Positions 47,080-55,240 of a DNA stretch of 64,000 bases are shown in pieces (position 1 is the first letter of the stretch; each line of letters starts with the position of its first letter). This DNA is from CAYWIT01 sp964458415. GTDB lineage: Bacteria > Pseudomonadota > Alphaproteobacteria > Micavibrionales > UBA2020. The stretch lies in assembly GCA_964458415.1 (NCBI GenBank), contig CAYWIT010000008.1, forward strand, positions 1 to 64,000, written 5' to 3'. The notes under the pieces are model-generated. The model ran no database searches. It worked only from the letters and a program-made list of their open reading frames with translations, and was not told the origin of the DNA. A program made the translations under genes and the position numbers.

Positions 47080-48567
47080 ATGACGACCAAGGGTTTCAGC
47101 GATGCCGAAGGCGCGCTGAACTGGGTCAAGGAAATCTACAATACCAATACAGCCTATCTGCGTCATTCATTCGAGCAGTATTCGAAAGGAAAAGTCGCGG
47201 AAGAGCGTTTCCGCGCGCATTACCCGTTCGTCGAGATCACGACGACCAAGGGGCCGTCCGTTGATAACCGCTTGTCATACGGTTTTTTGTGGCGTCCGGG
47301 GACGTATCGGACAACGCTGACACAGCCGGATCTTTATCACAATTATTATATGGACCAGTTCCGGCTGTTGTTAAAAAACCATCCGGAGTCTGTATTGAAA
47401 GTCGGGGTGAGCTATACGCCTATTCCCTTGCACTTTGCGCTGGGGGATAGATTCCATCTGGAAGGCGACCTGACAACGGATCAGATCACGCAACTGCCCC
47501 GTTACTTCGATCAGCCGGATCTGGAGACCATGGATGATACCATTCCCAACGGCACCTATGTGCCGAAAAAGGGGGAGGCTGCACCGCTGGCGCTTTTTAC
47601 AGCGCCACGGGTGGATTTGAGCATACAACGGCTCAAGCATTATACGGGGACCTCGGCAGAGCACTTTCAGAAATATGTCGTGTTCACCAACTATCAGTTT
47701 TATGTGGATGAATTTATCCATGACTGCCATGAATTCATGGAAAAATCCGACGACCCGCAGACGGCGGAGATGCGCAGCCAGTATGTCTCTTTTGTCGAGC
47801 CCGGAAACATCGTTACCTGCAACGCGAATATCAAGGGAAATGCCTGTCAGGCGGGGGGACAGAAGCCTCCGCGTCTTCCGCAGATGCCTGCCTATCATCT
47901 GAAGCGGGCCGATGGCACGGGGATCACGCTGATCAATATTGGTGTGGGGCCTTCGAATGCCAAAACGATAACAGACCATGTCGCTGTATTGCGTTCGCAT
48001 ACATGGCTGATGCTGGGGCATTGTGCGGGGTTGCGCAACTCCCAGAAGCTTGGAGACTATGTTTTGGCGCATGGTTATGTGCGCGATGATAACGTGCTGG
48101 ATTCAGCTGTGCCGATCTGGGTGCCGATCCCTGCGCTGTCAGAGGTGCAGATCGCGCTGGAGCGTGCCGTGGCGGAAGTAACGGGCATGAAAGATTACGA
48201 TCTCAAGAAAATCATGCGCACTGGCACAGTGGCAACGGTGAGTGACCGAAACTGGGAGCTTTGGGAGCAGAGTGTTCCCGTTCAGCGCCTTTCGCAGTGC
48301 CGCGCCGTGGCGCTGGATATGGAGTCAGCGACGATTGCGACAAACGGGTTCAGGTTTCGCGTTCCCTATGGCACGCTGCTTTGCGTTTCCGACAAACCGT
48401 TGCATGGGCAATTAAAACTTCCCGGCATGGCGGATAAATTTTATCGCGAGCGGGTGGATCAGCATTTGAAAATCGGATTGCTGACGATGGAAAAGATTCG
48501 CGCCCTCGGTCCCGAGCGCCTACATAGCCGCAAGCTCCGCAGTTTTACCGAGGTGGGATTCCTCTAA
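47080..48567 (+). CDS. amn: AMP nucleosidase
   Basis: About 495 residues from ATG at 47080; an in-frame TTG at 47056 would add eight. It hydrolyses AMP to adenine and ribose 5-phosphate. The N-terminal AMN domain (about 1-180, RPGTYRTTLTQPDLYHNYY) is followed by a phosphorylase-like C-terminal domain with MLGHCAGLRNSQKLGDYVLA and DMESATIATNGFRF. The length agrees with E. coli Amn. It lies right after ftsY on the same strand. Confidence 0.92.
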   Translation: MTTKGFSDAEGALNWVKEIYNTNTAYLRHSFEQYSKGKVAEERFRAHYPFVEITTTKGPSVDNRLSYGFLWRPGTYRTTLTQPDLYHNYYMDQFRLLLKNHPESVLKVGVSYTPIPLHFALGDRFHLEGDLTTDQITQLPRYFDQPDLETMDDTIPNGTYVPKKGEAAPLALFTAPRVDLSIQRLKHYTGTSAEHFQKYVVFTNYQFYVDEFIHDCHEFMEKSDDPQTAEMRSQYVSFVEPGNIVTCNANIKGNACQAGGQKPPRLPQMPAYHLKRADGTGITLINIGVGPSNAKTITDHVAVLRSHTWLMLGHCAGLRNSQKLGDYVLAHGYVRDDNVLDSAVPIWVPIPALSEVQIALERAVAEVTGMKDYDLKKIMRTGTVATVSDRNWELWEQSVPVQRLSQCRAVALDMESATIATNGFRFRVPYGTLLCVSDKPLHGQLKLPGMADKFYRERVDQHLKIGLLTMEKIRALGPERLHSRKLRSFTEVGFL

Positions 48568-48606
48568 AAGCTTTTAATTTCAATGCGTTGTAATTTCCTA
48601 TTTGCC

Positions 48607-48653
48607 TTGACATATGCTCTTTTTGAACCTATATATACTCTTGTAGAGCATAT
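48607..48653 (+). promoter_or_regulatory. Strong sigma-70 promoter with flanking operator-like dyad
   Basis: TTGACA (48607-48612) and TATATA (48630-48635) are exactly 17 bp apart. A perfect 9-bp inverted repeat, ATATGCTCT at 48612-48620 and AGAGCATAT at 48645-48653, brackets the -10 box. Its arms are 33 bp apart centre to centre, about three helical turns, as expected for two repressor dimers or a looped dimer. TATAGGAGG immediately after gives the ribosome site of the gene at 48667. Confidence 0.6.
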
Positions 48654-48666
48654 ATAGGAGGAATTC

Positions 48667-49425
48667 ATGAAGAAGAAGGCTTTGCCAAAAGGCGAGATAT
48701 TGCAGGGGCATGTTGTCGAATGGACGTCGCAGGAGGCCATCAGCGCGCCAGGATTTAAAGCGCCTTGGGGTGTTCTTGAGTTTACAGCCGATGAATTTAT
48801 TGCGCCCGCAGGACGTTCTCCTGAAGAAAAAGATGGATTTTACCATGTCAGGAAAGGCGACTATCTGCGCATTTTCAATGATGCAGTGCGCGAGGGCGTT
48901 CTTTGGGAGGGGGCCTATGATATATCTGACGCATCATTGGACGGAGTGCAGAAAGGTGAAAACGAGAATTTCTGGAAGAACATTGTCAGCAAAAAAAGAC
49001 CGGCGCTGCTTGTACGTACAGGGATAAAGCCTAAAAAGAAACCGAAACCAAAAAAAGAAAAAATAGTGACAAAAAAAGTGAAGATGGATGGTGTTATTTT
49101 TAATTTCAGCGAGCAGGGATCTGAAGGAAACGTCAAATCATTTCAGGATGAAAAGTATATGGGTGCCGATGGAAAAAGCTGGTCCTATGATGGGCTGCAT
49201 CATTTGGAGAACGGCGATCTTCTGACGATTTTCAATGACAAGGCCCGCAAGGATGTGCTGTGGCATGGAAGAGTGAAGCTTGTTGGCGAGATGGCGAATT
49301 ATTGCCGCGGTACGCAGGAAGGCTTTAGTGAGGAAAGCTGGGAAAATCTGTTCAGACAGGAAAAGCCTGCAACGCTGGTTAAGCGGATGGAGGCAAAAAG
49401 AAAGAAATCCGGCCCTTGGAAATAG
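48667..49425 (+). CDS. Orphan protein made of two tandem homologous domains
   Basis: Not recognised. The 252-residue protein consists of two copies of one domain (about 1-118 and 137-245) joined by a Lys/Pro linker. Shared marks are GDYLRIFND...VLWEG in copy one and GDLLTIFND...VLWHG in copy two. Each copy ends in an F/W-W-N block (ENFWKNIVSKKRPALLVR and ESWENLFRQEKPATLVKR). The second copy has a central insertion-free core, the first has an extra PEEK segment. No signal peptide, so probably cytoplasmic. The strong, dyad-bearing promoter suggests tight regulation. Confidence 0.65.
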   Translation: MKKKALPKGEILQGHVVEWTSQEAISAPGFKAPWGVLEFTADEFIAPAGRSPEEKDGFYHVRKGDYLRIFNDAVREGVLWEGAYDISDASLDGVQKGENENFWKNIVSKKRPALLVRTGIKPKKKPKPKKEKIVTKKVKMDGVIFNFSEQGSEGNVKSFQDEKYMGADGKSWSYDGLHHLENGDLLTIFNDKARKDVLWHGRVKLVGEMANYCRGTQEGFSEESWENLFRQEKPATLVKRMEAKRKKSGPWK

Positions 49426-49435
49426 CCGGGGGGTG

Positions 49436-49466
49436 AAAAGAAATAGCCCCTGCGTAGGCAGGGGCC
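49436..49466 (-). terminator. Hairpin after the minus-strand small gene
   Basis: GCCCCTGC and GCAGGGGC pair around a short loop at 49446-49466. Read on the minus strand it is followed by a T-rich tract, so it can end the gene at 49501-49755. It also lies just after the plus-strand two-domain gene. Confidence 0.65.
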
Positions 49467-49500
49467 ATGAGTCAATCATCAGCAAGCAGCTTTGAGAAAA

Positions 49501-49755
49501 TTAAACTGTCACATCCACACGGGAGCCGCGGCGCTCATCGGCCGCACGGGCTTCTTCGCGGCGCGCGTCCTGTCTGGCATCCTGCGTTTTTTGCTCGTCA
49601 CGCGATTCCAGCGTGCGCTGATCTGCACGTTGGCTGCTGGCGGCCGGTGCGGCGCGGGGCTGCACTTTCTCCGTGTTTGCGCGGGCTTCATTGCCTGCAA
49701 CAAAAGACGGTTGTACGGCGTAAGCCTGAACGGCCGGTCCCGGGGCGTTTACCAT
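49501..49755 (-). CDS. Small disordered protein of unknown function
   Basis: 84 residues, Ala/Arg/Glu/Asp rich, without hydrophobic core (AADERRGSRVDVTV at the end), so probably disordered. AAAGGTGG six bases before the ATG and a terminator after the stop support a real gene. In alphaproteobacteria, similar short proteins ending in a VDV motif occur near flagellar or DUF2336 genes; I cannot confirm that here. It is divergent from the DUF2336 gene with 213 bp between. Confidence 0.5.
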   Translation of the reverse strand: MVNAPGPAVQAYAVQPSFVAGNEARANTEKVQPRAAPAASSQRADQRTLESRDEQKTQDARQDARREEARAADERRGSRVDVTV

Positions 49756-49968
49756 GATCCACCTTTAAAAAATTCACACTCCACATATTCAGAATAGCAA
49801 AGGGGTGTTAAGGAAGCCTTAATTATTGTTTTTGTGGAATGTTTAGGATTTCGATGCGCAGATTAATCTATCTTTAACATAATTTGTTTAAAATTTTAAA
49901 TATAGGCAGGTTTGCGGGAAGAACCTCAAAAAAAGAAGATCGATTCTACGGGATAAGGGAAAAACAGG

Positions 49969-51093
49969 ATGCAAAAGACATCCATTATAACAGGGGTGAA
50001 TATCTTGGATCCAAAGCAGTTGCTTGAGTTCGCACAGAACAAGACGGAATCAGGGCGCCAGCAGTTCGCCGGAGCCGTGGCGCAGTTCTTTGATGAGACA
50101 AAGATGAGCGATATGCAGCGCCAGATGGCGGGAGACATTCTGCTCAATCTTGTCCGGCAGGCAGAGCGTGACCTGCGGCAGGCGCTGGCAGAACGTCTGG
50201 CCGTTCAGGATGGTGTTCCTGCACAGCTGATCATTTTCCTGGCAAACGATGAAATTTCAGTGGCAGAGCCGATATTGTTGCATAGCCGTATCCTGAAAGA
50301 TGTGGATTTGATGTATATCATCAGTACGCAGAATAACGGACATTGGCAGGTCATTGCCCGCCGCGAGAATCTTAGCCCCATGGTGGTGGAGAGGCTGATT
50401 GACACGGAAGACCATATAACAACCTTGAATCTTGTCGAAAACCAGAGTGCCTGTATGCAAAAAAGCGCGATGAAGAAGATGGTGCGTGCCGCGTTGCGCT
50501 CCGAGAATCTGCAGGTCCCCTTGTTGCGGAGGCGGGAGATAACGCCGGATATCGCCGTGGATCTTTATATGGTCGTGTCTCAGGGCGTGCGAAAGCTGAT
50601 TGCTGAAAAGTTCAATGTTCAGATGCATCTTGTCGAGCAATCCATGGAAATGCTTGTGCACGAGCTGAATCAGGAGGCTAACGGTCAATGTCGCGCAACA
50701 AAGGAGATGGTGGCGCTGGCGCGCAGGTTTCATGAACGCGGGGATATTACGCCAGACCTGATGATCAGAACGCTTCGTCGTGGGCAGATTGGCTTCTTTA
50801 TTGCCCTCTTTTCCAACCGGGCAGGTTTGCAGCCAGAAACTGTGATCGAGATGGTGCAAAAGGATGGCGGCAAGCCGTTTGTCGTCGCCTGTCGTTCGAT
50901 GGGCATGATGAAGTCTGAATTTGCCACTATTTTCCTGTTGAGCCGCGGCATCCGCTCGGGGGACAAGATCGTTGATCAGCGGGAGCTCGCCATGGCACTC
51001 AAGTACTTCGATTCTATCAAGGAACTGGATGTGCAAAGACTTATGCGGGCTTGGGGAAAGTCACCGGAAATCATGCTGAAGGATGCTACCTGA
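49969..51093 (+). CDS. DUF2336 domain protein
   Basis: A 374-residue all-helical protein of the DUF2336 family, found almost only in alphaproteobacteria. It resembles a HEAT-like repeat scaffold: a stretch around RQMAGDILLNLVRQAERDLRQALAERLA is followed by repeated SRILKDVDLMYIIS-type helices. No catalytic motif was seen. Related proteins have been linked to developmental or cell-cycle regulation, but the role here is unknown. Its end overlaps the convergent pgk by eight bases. Confidence 0.75.
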   Translation: MQKTSIITGVNILDPKQLLEFAQNKTESGRQQFAGAVAQFFDETKMSDMQRQMAGDILLNLVRQAERDLRQALAERLAVQDGVPAQLIIFLANDEISVAEPILLHSRILKDVDLMYIISTQNNGHWQVIARRENLSPMVVERLIDTEDHITTLNLVENQSACMQKSAMKKMVRAALRSENLQVPLLRRREITPDIAVDLYMVVSQGVRKLIAEKFNVQMHLVEQSMEMLVHELNQEANGQCRATKEMVALARRFHERGDITPDLMIRTLRRGQIGFFIALFSNRAGLQPETVIEMVQKDGGKPFVVACRSMGMMKSEFATIFLLSRGIRSGDKIVDQRELAMALKYFDSIKELDVQRLMRAWGKSPEIMLKDAT

Positions 51094-52324
51094 TACAGCA
51101 GGAGGTTTTAGCGCAGCAGGAAGAGTTTTGTGCCGCTTCCTTCAGGACCTTGACGCCGGGGAGGTCTTTGCCCTCCAGCCATTCCAGAAACGCGCCGCCC
51201 GCCGTGGAAACATAGGTCATTTTTTCCTCTGCACCGGCATGGGCGAGAGCCGCAACCGTATCCCCGCCACCGGCTACGCTGATAATTTTTCCATGCAGTG
51301 TCAGATCCGCAATGGATTTTGCCAGCGCCGTTGTTCCTGCGTCGAAGGGCGGCGTTTCAAATGCGCCGACGGGACCGTTCCACAGAACCGTTTTGGCCTG
51401 TGCGAGAAGCGTATTGATTGCGGCAACACTTTCCGCGCCGATATCCAGCATCATTTCATCATCGGCGATATGTCCGACCAGTCGCGTTTCTGTCGGCGGA
51501 TTGGTTTTGAATTCCTTTGCTGTCAGCGCATCGACCGGAAGAATGATTCGGCAGTGATGCTTTTCAGCCGTGGCCATGATGGCGCGGGCATTGTCGGCCA
51601 TTTCCTTTTCACAGAGAGACTTTCCGACGCCCAGTCCGGTAGCGTACAGGAAGGTATTGGCCATGCCGCCGCCCAGAACAAGCATGTCAATCTTTGTGAC
51701 AAGATTGTTCAGCAAGTCGAGTTTTGTAGAAATTTTTGATCCGCCAACGATGGCGATAACAGGGCGCGCAGGCGCTTCAAGTGCGTAGCCCAGCGCATCC
51801 AGTTCCGCTTCCATGAGGCGCCCGGCGTATGCGGGGAGCAGGCGCGCAATGCCTTCGGTCGTGGCATGCGCACGATGGGCGCAAGAAAAGGCGTCGTTGA
51901 CATAGATGTCGCCGAGAGACGCAATTTTTGCGGCAAAAGCGGAATCGTTTTTTTCCTCTTCGGTATAGAAGCGGACATTTTCCAGCAGAATGACATCGCC
52001 TTCGTTCATGGCTGTGATGGCGGTCATGGGCAGGTCGCCAAGACAATCGGCAACGAAAGATACAGGCTGTCCGAGCGCCATTTCCAGTGCCCGTCCGACG
52101 GGGGCAAGGGAGAGCGCCGCATCACGGCCTTTGGGGCGGCCAAAGTGGGAGAGAATGACGGTCTTTGCGCCCTTGCTGGACAGCTCCCTTATCGTGGGGA
52201 GCAGGCGGCTGATACGGGTCATATCCGTCACTTTTCCATCCTGCATAGGAACATTCAGGTCAGCACGGAGCAGAATGACCATACCCTTGGAGGAGAGGTC
52301 GTCAAGTGTCAGATAGTTTTTCAT
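51086..52324 (-). CDS. pgk: Phosphoglycerate kinase with Cys-rich tail
   Basis: A 412-residue glycolytic kinase that transfers phosphate from 1,3-bisphosphoglycerate to ADP. RADLNVPMQDGKVTD, SHFGRPKGRD and the Gly-rich ATP site GGGDTVAAL are family marks. The last ten residues are NSSCCAKTSCCIR-like, with four cysteines in two pairs, an addition not present in normal Pgk. It could bind a metal or be redox active (inference). gapA and other glycolytic genes are not in the window. Confidence 0.94.
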   Translation of the reverse strand: MKNYLTLDDLSSKGMVILLRADLNVPMQDGKVTDMTRISRLLPTIRELSSKGAKTVILSHFGRPKGRDAALSLAPVGRALEMALGQPVSFVADCLGDLPMTAITAMNEGDVILLENVRFYTEEEKNDSAFAAKIASLGDIYVNDAFSCAHRAHATTEGIARLLPAYAGRLMEAELDALGYALEAPARPVIAIVGGSKISTKLDLLNNLVTKIDMLVLGGGMANTFLYATGLGVGKSLCEKEMADNARAIMATAEKHHCRIILPVDALTAKEFKTNPPTETRLVGHIADDEMMLDIGAESVAAINTLLAQAKTVLWNGPVGAFETPPFDAGTTALAKSIADLTLHGKIISVAGGGDTVAALAHAGAEEKMTYVSTAGGAFLEWLEGKDLPGVKVLKEAAQNSSCCAKTSCCIR

Positions 52325-52335
52325 GGAATGAAATC

Positions 52336-53157
52336 CTAGTAAGTCGTATTTTTAGCGGCGGGCTCGTCACTGCCGCCCTCGCTGATGGCCTTATCGGCAG
52401 CATTTGTCGTTTCCGCCGGAGCAAGCGTCCAGGGTTTGTTTTTTCCGGAGAAAATATCCAGCGGCATCGTGTATACAAGACTGATAATTTCCGTGCGATC
52501 ATCGCGGTTGAAGGAGGTGCCGTTGCTCAGGATATGCGCGTTGATCCCCAGACGGCTTTTGTCATCGAATTCATAGGCAAGTTCCGTACCGACGCGGAAG
52601 GCCAAAGTGCGGTCAAGGTCGTATCCATCGCCCTCGCCATAGGCCCCTACAGCAACGGAAGGCATCAGGAATATACGTTCGCCGAATTTGAAGGGCACGC
52701 CGATACCGCCGTAGCCCATTTTGCTGCCTTGGGTCGTGATAAAGCCGCCGAAGATGGGCTGCAGGCGACCGGCAATTTTTACGCCGGGCTGCCATTCAAA
52801 GTTGAATGATGTATCTTTCAGGCCATGCGTGAGAGGATCATAAACGCCGACACTGAGACCGAAAAATGAAGTATCTTTTTGAACTTCGACAATACGGGAT
52901 TCCGGTACAGGTGCGGGAAGCGGCGCAGGTTCAGAGGTTTCTGCAGGCGGCGGTGTGTCTTCAATCGGGGCTGACTGCGTGACGTCCATCGGAACTTCCT
53001 TGTTCTGGATTTCATCCAGCGCTTTGTCGAGCGGAACCAGAACAGGTTGCGGTTTTGCGCCGTAGGGCATGCCGTCAGCAAAAGCGGTAGAAAACAGGGC
53101 GGTTGACAAAAGTAATGTGGTGCCGAGAGCGAGTGGCGTCAGTTTGTAAAATGTCAC
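52336..53157 (-). CDS. PagL-like outer-membrane beta-barrel, possibly inactive
   Basis: A 273-residue exported protein. Signal peptide (1-27), a Pro/Glu-rich linker to about 90, then an eight-strand-like barrel (about 95-240). The segment FRVGTELAYEFDDKSRLGINAHI followed by LSNG resembles lipid A 3-O-deacylases (acyloxyacyl hydrolase, PagL). In that family the catalytic pair is H-x-S. Here His208-Ile-Leu-Ser211-Asn shifts His by one position and Glu223 (RTEI) is kept. The enzyme may have lost activity or use a local shift. It lies 11 bp upstream of pgk on the same strand. Confidence 0.65.
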   Translation of the reverse strand: MTFYKLTPLALGTTLLLSTALFSTAFADGMPYGAKPQPVLVPLDKALDEIQNKEVPMDVTQSAPIEDTPPPAETSEPAPLPAPVPESRIVEVQKDTSFFGLSVGVYDPLTHGLKDTSFNFEWQPGVKIAGRLQPIFGGFITTQGSKMGYGGIGVPFKFGERIFLMPSVAVGAYGEGDGYDLDRTLAFRVGTELAYEFDDKSRLGINAHILSNGTSFNRDDRTEIISLVYTMPLDIFSGKNKPWTLAPAETTNAADKAISEGGSDEPAAKNTTY

Positions 53158-53279
53158 GTTATGAACTCCCTGTGGAATCTACATGGTTTTACTATAGATA
53201 ACTCTGCGCATGATGGAAATGCTTTTTCACAACACGCTGCATTCCGTAAAAGCGCTGAACGGGTTGGTATTGCGGAAAA

Positions 53280-54092
53280 TTACTGAGGGGCGATGATTTC
53301 AATCTGCTCCGGATGGGTGAGTTCAATCATAGGGCCGTTTTTATTTTCGACCCAGCCATGAATGCGAACCCGTAATCCGCGCCAGCGATCCGGAGGGATC
53401 AGTTTTCCATCAACAATAAATTTGTCATTGAGGAGGTCGCCACTCGCTTCTATTGTGAAATCTGTTTTATAGCTTGCGTCGAAATTTAAAAAATATCTTC
53501 CGCTGTTCGATCCAATATTCAAAACGGTATCTTCAACGACCTGAAAGCTGTTCTGCTTGCCTTGAACTGTCGTTTTATCCCTGACGGCATAGGCAGGGTC
53601 TGCCCAGAACCCAAGCTTTGCAAGTCTGGCGCTATTTTCAAGTTTATAGAGGGGCTGGGCCAGATCACGGTTTGTTTCCGTGCTATAGGCCCAGGAGAGC
53701 CCGCGCTTGACGAGGTCGGCCTGTATCCATGTGCCATCATCAAGAACAGCGTGGACGACGGTATTTCCAAGGCGATCCCTGCGCCCTTGCACCGTTCTTC
53801 TGCTGGAAAAAATGCCGACCCGTTTGTTGAGGACATTTTCATCAAGATAATCAAGCGCATGGGCATCGTAGTGAACGGGGATGCGGATGTTGTCCAGTCT
53901 GTATATTTTCTGATTGTCGAGCTTGATCAGGTCAGATTTTATAATCTCGGTAACCGTACCGACATCAAGCAAGGTAAGGTCGTCAGGGGTCGTCTGGATG
54001 GGGGTATAGGTGTCTTTTCCCCAAGCCGGCAGAGCGAGCGAGAGGAGGAGACAGACGGTAAGAAAAAAAGAGTGGCAGGATCGAAAGCTCAT
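53280..54092 (-). CDS. Secreted staphylococcal-nuclease-like protein
   Basis: A 270-residue protein with a signal peptide (about 1-24) and a thermonuclease-type OB fold (about 45-170). DRLGNTVVHAVLDDGTWIQADLVKRG and LENSARLAKLGFW match the family core. In the active-site loop the usual IDTPE is IRIPVH, so the catalytic Glu may be missing. A C-terminal beta domain (about 180-268) is of the type that follows the nuclease domain in some alphaproteobacteria. Enzyme activity is therefore uncertain. Confidence 0.7.
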   Translation of the reverse strand: MSFRSCHSFFLTVCLLLSLALPAWGKDTYTPIQTTPDDLTLLDVGTVTEIIKSDLIKLDNQKIYRLDNIRIPVHYDAHALDYLDENVLNKRVGIFSSRRTVQGRRDRLGNTVVHAVLDDGTWIQADLVKRGLSWAYSTETNRDLAQPLYKLENSARLAKLGFWADPAYAVRDKTTVQGKQNSFQVVEDTVLNIGSNSGRYFLNFDASYKTDFTIEASGDLLNDKFIVDGKLIPPDRWRGLRVRIHGWVENKNGPMIELTHPEQIEIIAPQ

Positions 54093-54145
54093 ATCCTACC
54101 ACTACCATAGTTCAGGGGAGAAAATGAAGATGGAAATTGGAAAAT

Positions 54146-55045
54146 TTATGTTCCGGAGAACAGCATGGCACGGTCAAGTCCGGCGTCCCGCACCTTGATT
54201 TGCAGGGTGTCCCGCAGCTTTTCCATCGCGCGCTGTTCCAGCTGGCGCACACGTTCCTTGCTGATGCCCAGCTGTTTGCCGAGATCTTCCAAAGTAACGA
54301 CTTTCTCCCGCATCTGGCGTTCGCGAATAATGGTTCTTTCGCGCGGATTGAGATCAGACAGGGCTTCGTTCAGCCAACGGGATTGCGTTATGTTATCTTT
54401 CATGCCGATAACGATATCTTCCGGATTGGGAGAGTCGTCCGCCATCATATCCTGCCATTCGTGAACGCCACCATCGCCAATCGGAACGTTCAGGGACTGG
54501 TCGCCGCCATTCATGCGGGCCTCCATTTCCACGACGTCCTTCGGGGTTACGCCCAGTTCGGTTGCAATTTCTCCGATGGCGTCCTTATCAAGGTATTCAC
54601 GCGCCGACTGGCCTTCAATTTTTGCCCGCAGGCGGCGCAGATTAAAGAACAGTGACTTCTGGCTGGATGTTGTGCCGGTACGTACGATTGACCAGTTGCG
54701 CAAGACATAATCCTGTATTTGCGCTTTGATCCACCATGTGGCATAGGTCGAAAACCGGTTTTCAAGGGCCGGTTCAAAACGTGCAGCGGCCTCCATCAGG
54801 CCGATATTTCCTTCTTGAATAAGATCGCTCATCGGGAGTCCGTAATTCTTGAATTTTGCGGCAATGGCGATGACGAGACGTGTGTAGGAGCTGACCATTT
54901 CATGGAGGGCCTTTTCGTCACGATGCTCTTTCCAGCGGCGCGCAAGATCCAGCTCATGCGTGCGCTCCAGCATCGGCGCATCCATCGCCTTGCGGATGTA
55001 GCGCAGGTTGGCTTGTTGTGCTGTGTTATCTTCCATATAGGCCAT
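54146..55045 (-). CDS. rpoH: RNA polymerase sigma factor RpoH (sigma-32)
   Basis: A 299-residue heat-shock sigma factor. Region 2.1-2.4 contains DLIQEGNIGLMEAAARFEP and RFSTYATWWIKAQIQDYVL. The RpoH box SQKSLFFNLRRLR, region 3 and the region 4 HTH LEDLGKQLGISKERVRQLE follow. It should direct transcription of the clp, lon and chaperone genes, several of which are in this window. A Met at position 4 is an alternative start; GGTAGGGG precedes the first ATG. Confidence 0.95.
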   Translation of the reverse strand: MAYMEDNTAQQANLRYIRKAMDAPMLERTHELDLARRWKEHRDEKALHEMVSSYTRLVIAIAAKFKNYGLPMSDLIQEGNIGLMEAAARFEPALENRFSTYATWWIKAQIQDYVLRNWSIVRTGTTSSQKSLFFNLRRLRAKIEGQSAREYLDKDAIGEIATELGVTPKDVVEMEARMNGGDQSLNVPIGDGGVHEWQDMMADDSPNPEDIVIGMKDNITQSRWLNEALSDLNPRERTIIRERQMREKVVTLEDLGKQLGISKERVRQLEQRAMEKLRDTLQIKVRDAGLDRAMLFSGT

Positions 55046-55152
55046 ATATAAAAACCCCTACCTTTCCAAAAGATATTCCTTGTTACATCCTTTGTACGTG
55101 GGGAGGGCGGTATTGGATCAAAATATAAATTGGCGAGAAAGGGGGCCGGGCT

Positions 55153-55212
55153 TGTTAAATTTAAACGCCCCTGCAAGTTATGAAAACACACTGGCAGGGG
55201 CGCTGTTTTAAA
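55153..55212 (-). terminator. Terminator after carD
   Basis: CGCCCCTGC (55166-55174) and GCAGGGGCG (55194-55202) pair perfectly across a 19-base loop. Read on the minus strand, a TTTAAATTT tract follows. It separates carD from rpoH. Confidence 0.7.
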
Positions 55213-55240
55213 AAAAATTGAGCGGCTATCGGTTATTTGA

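Noticed and set aside
48607..48653. The inverted repeat as a transcriptional attenuator hairpin
   Set aside because: The left arm overlaps the -35 end and lies upstream of the transcription start, so it would not be in the RNA; an operator fits better.
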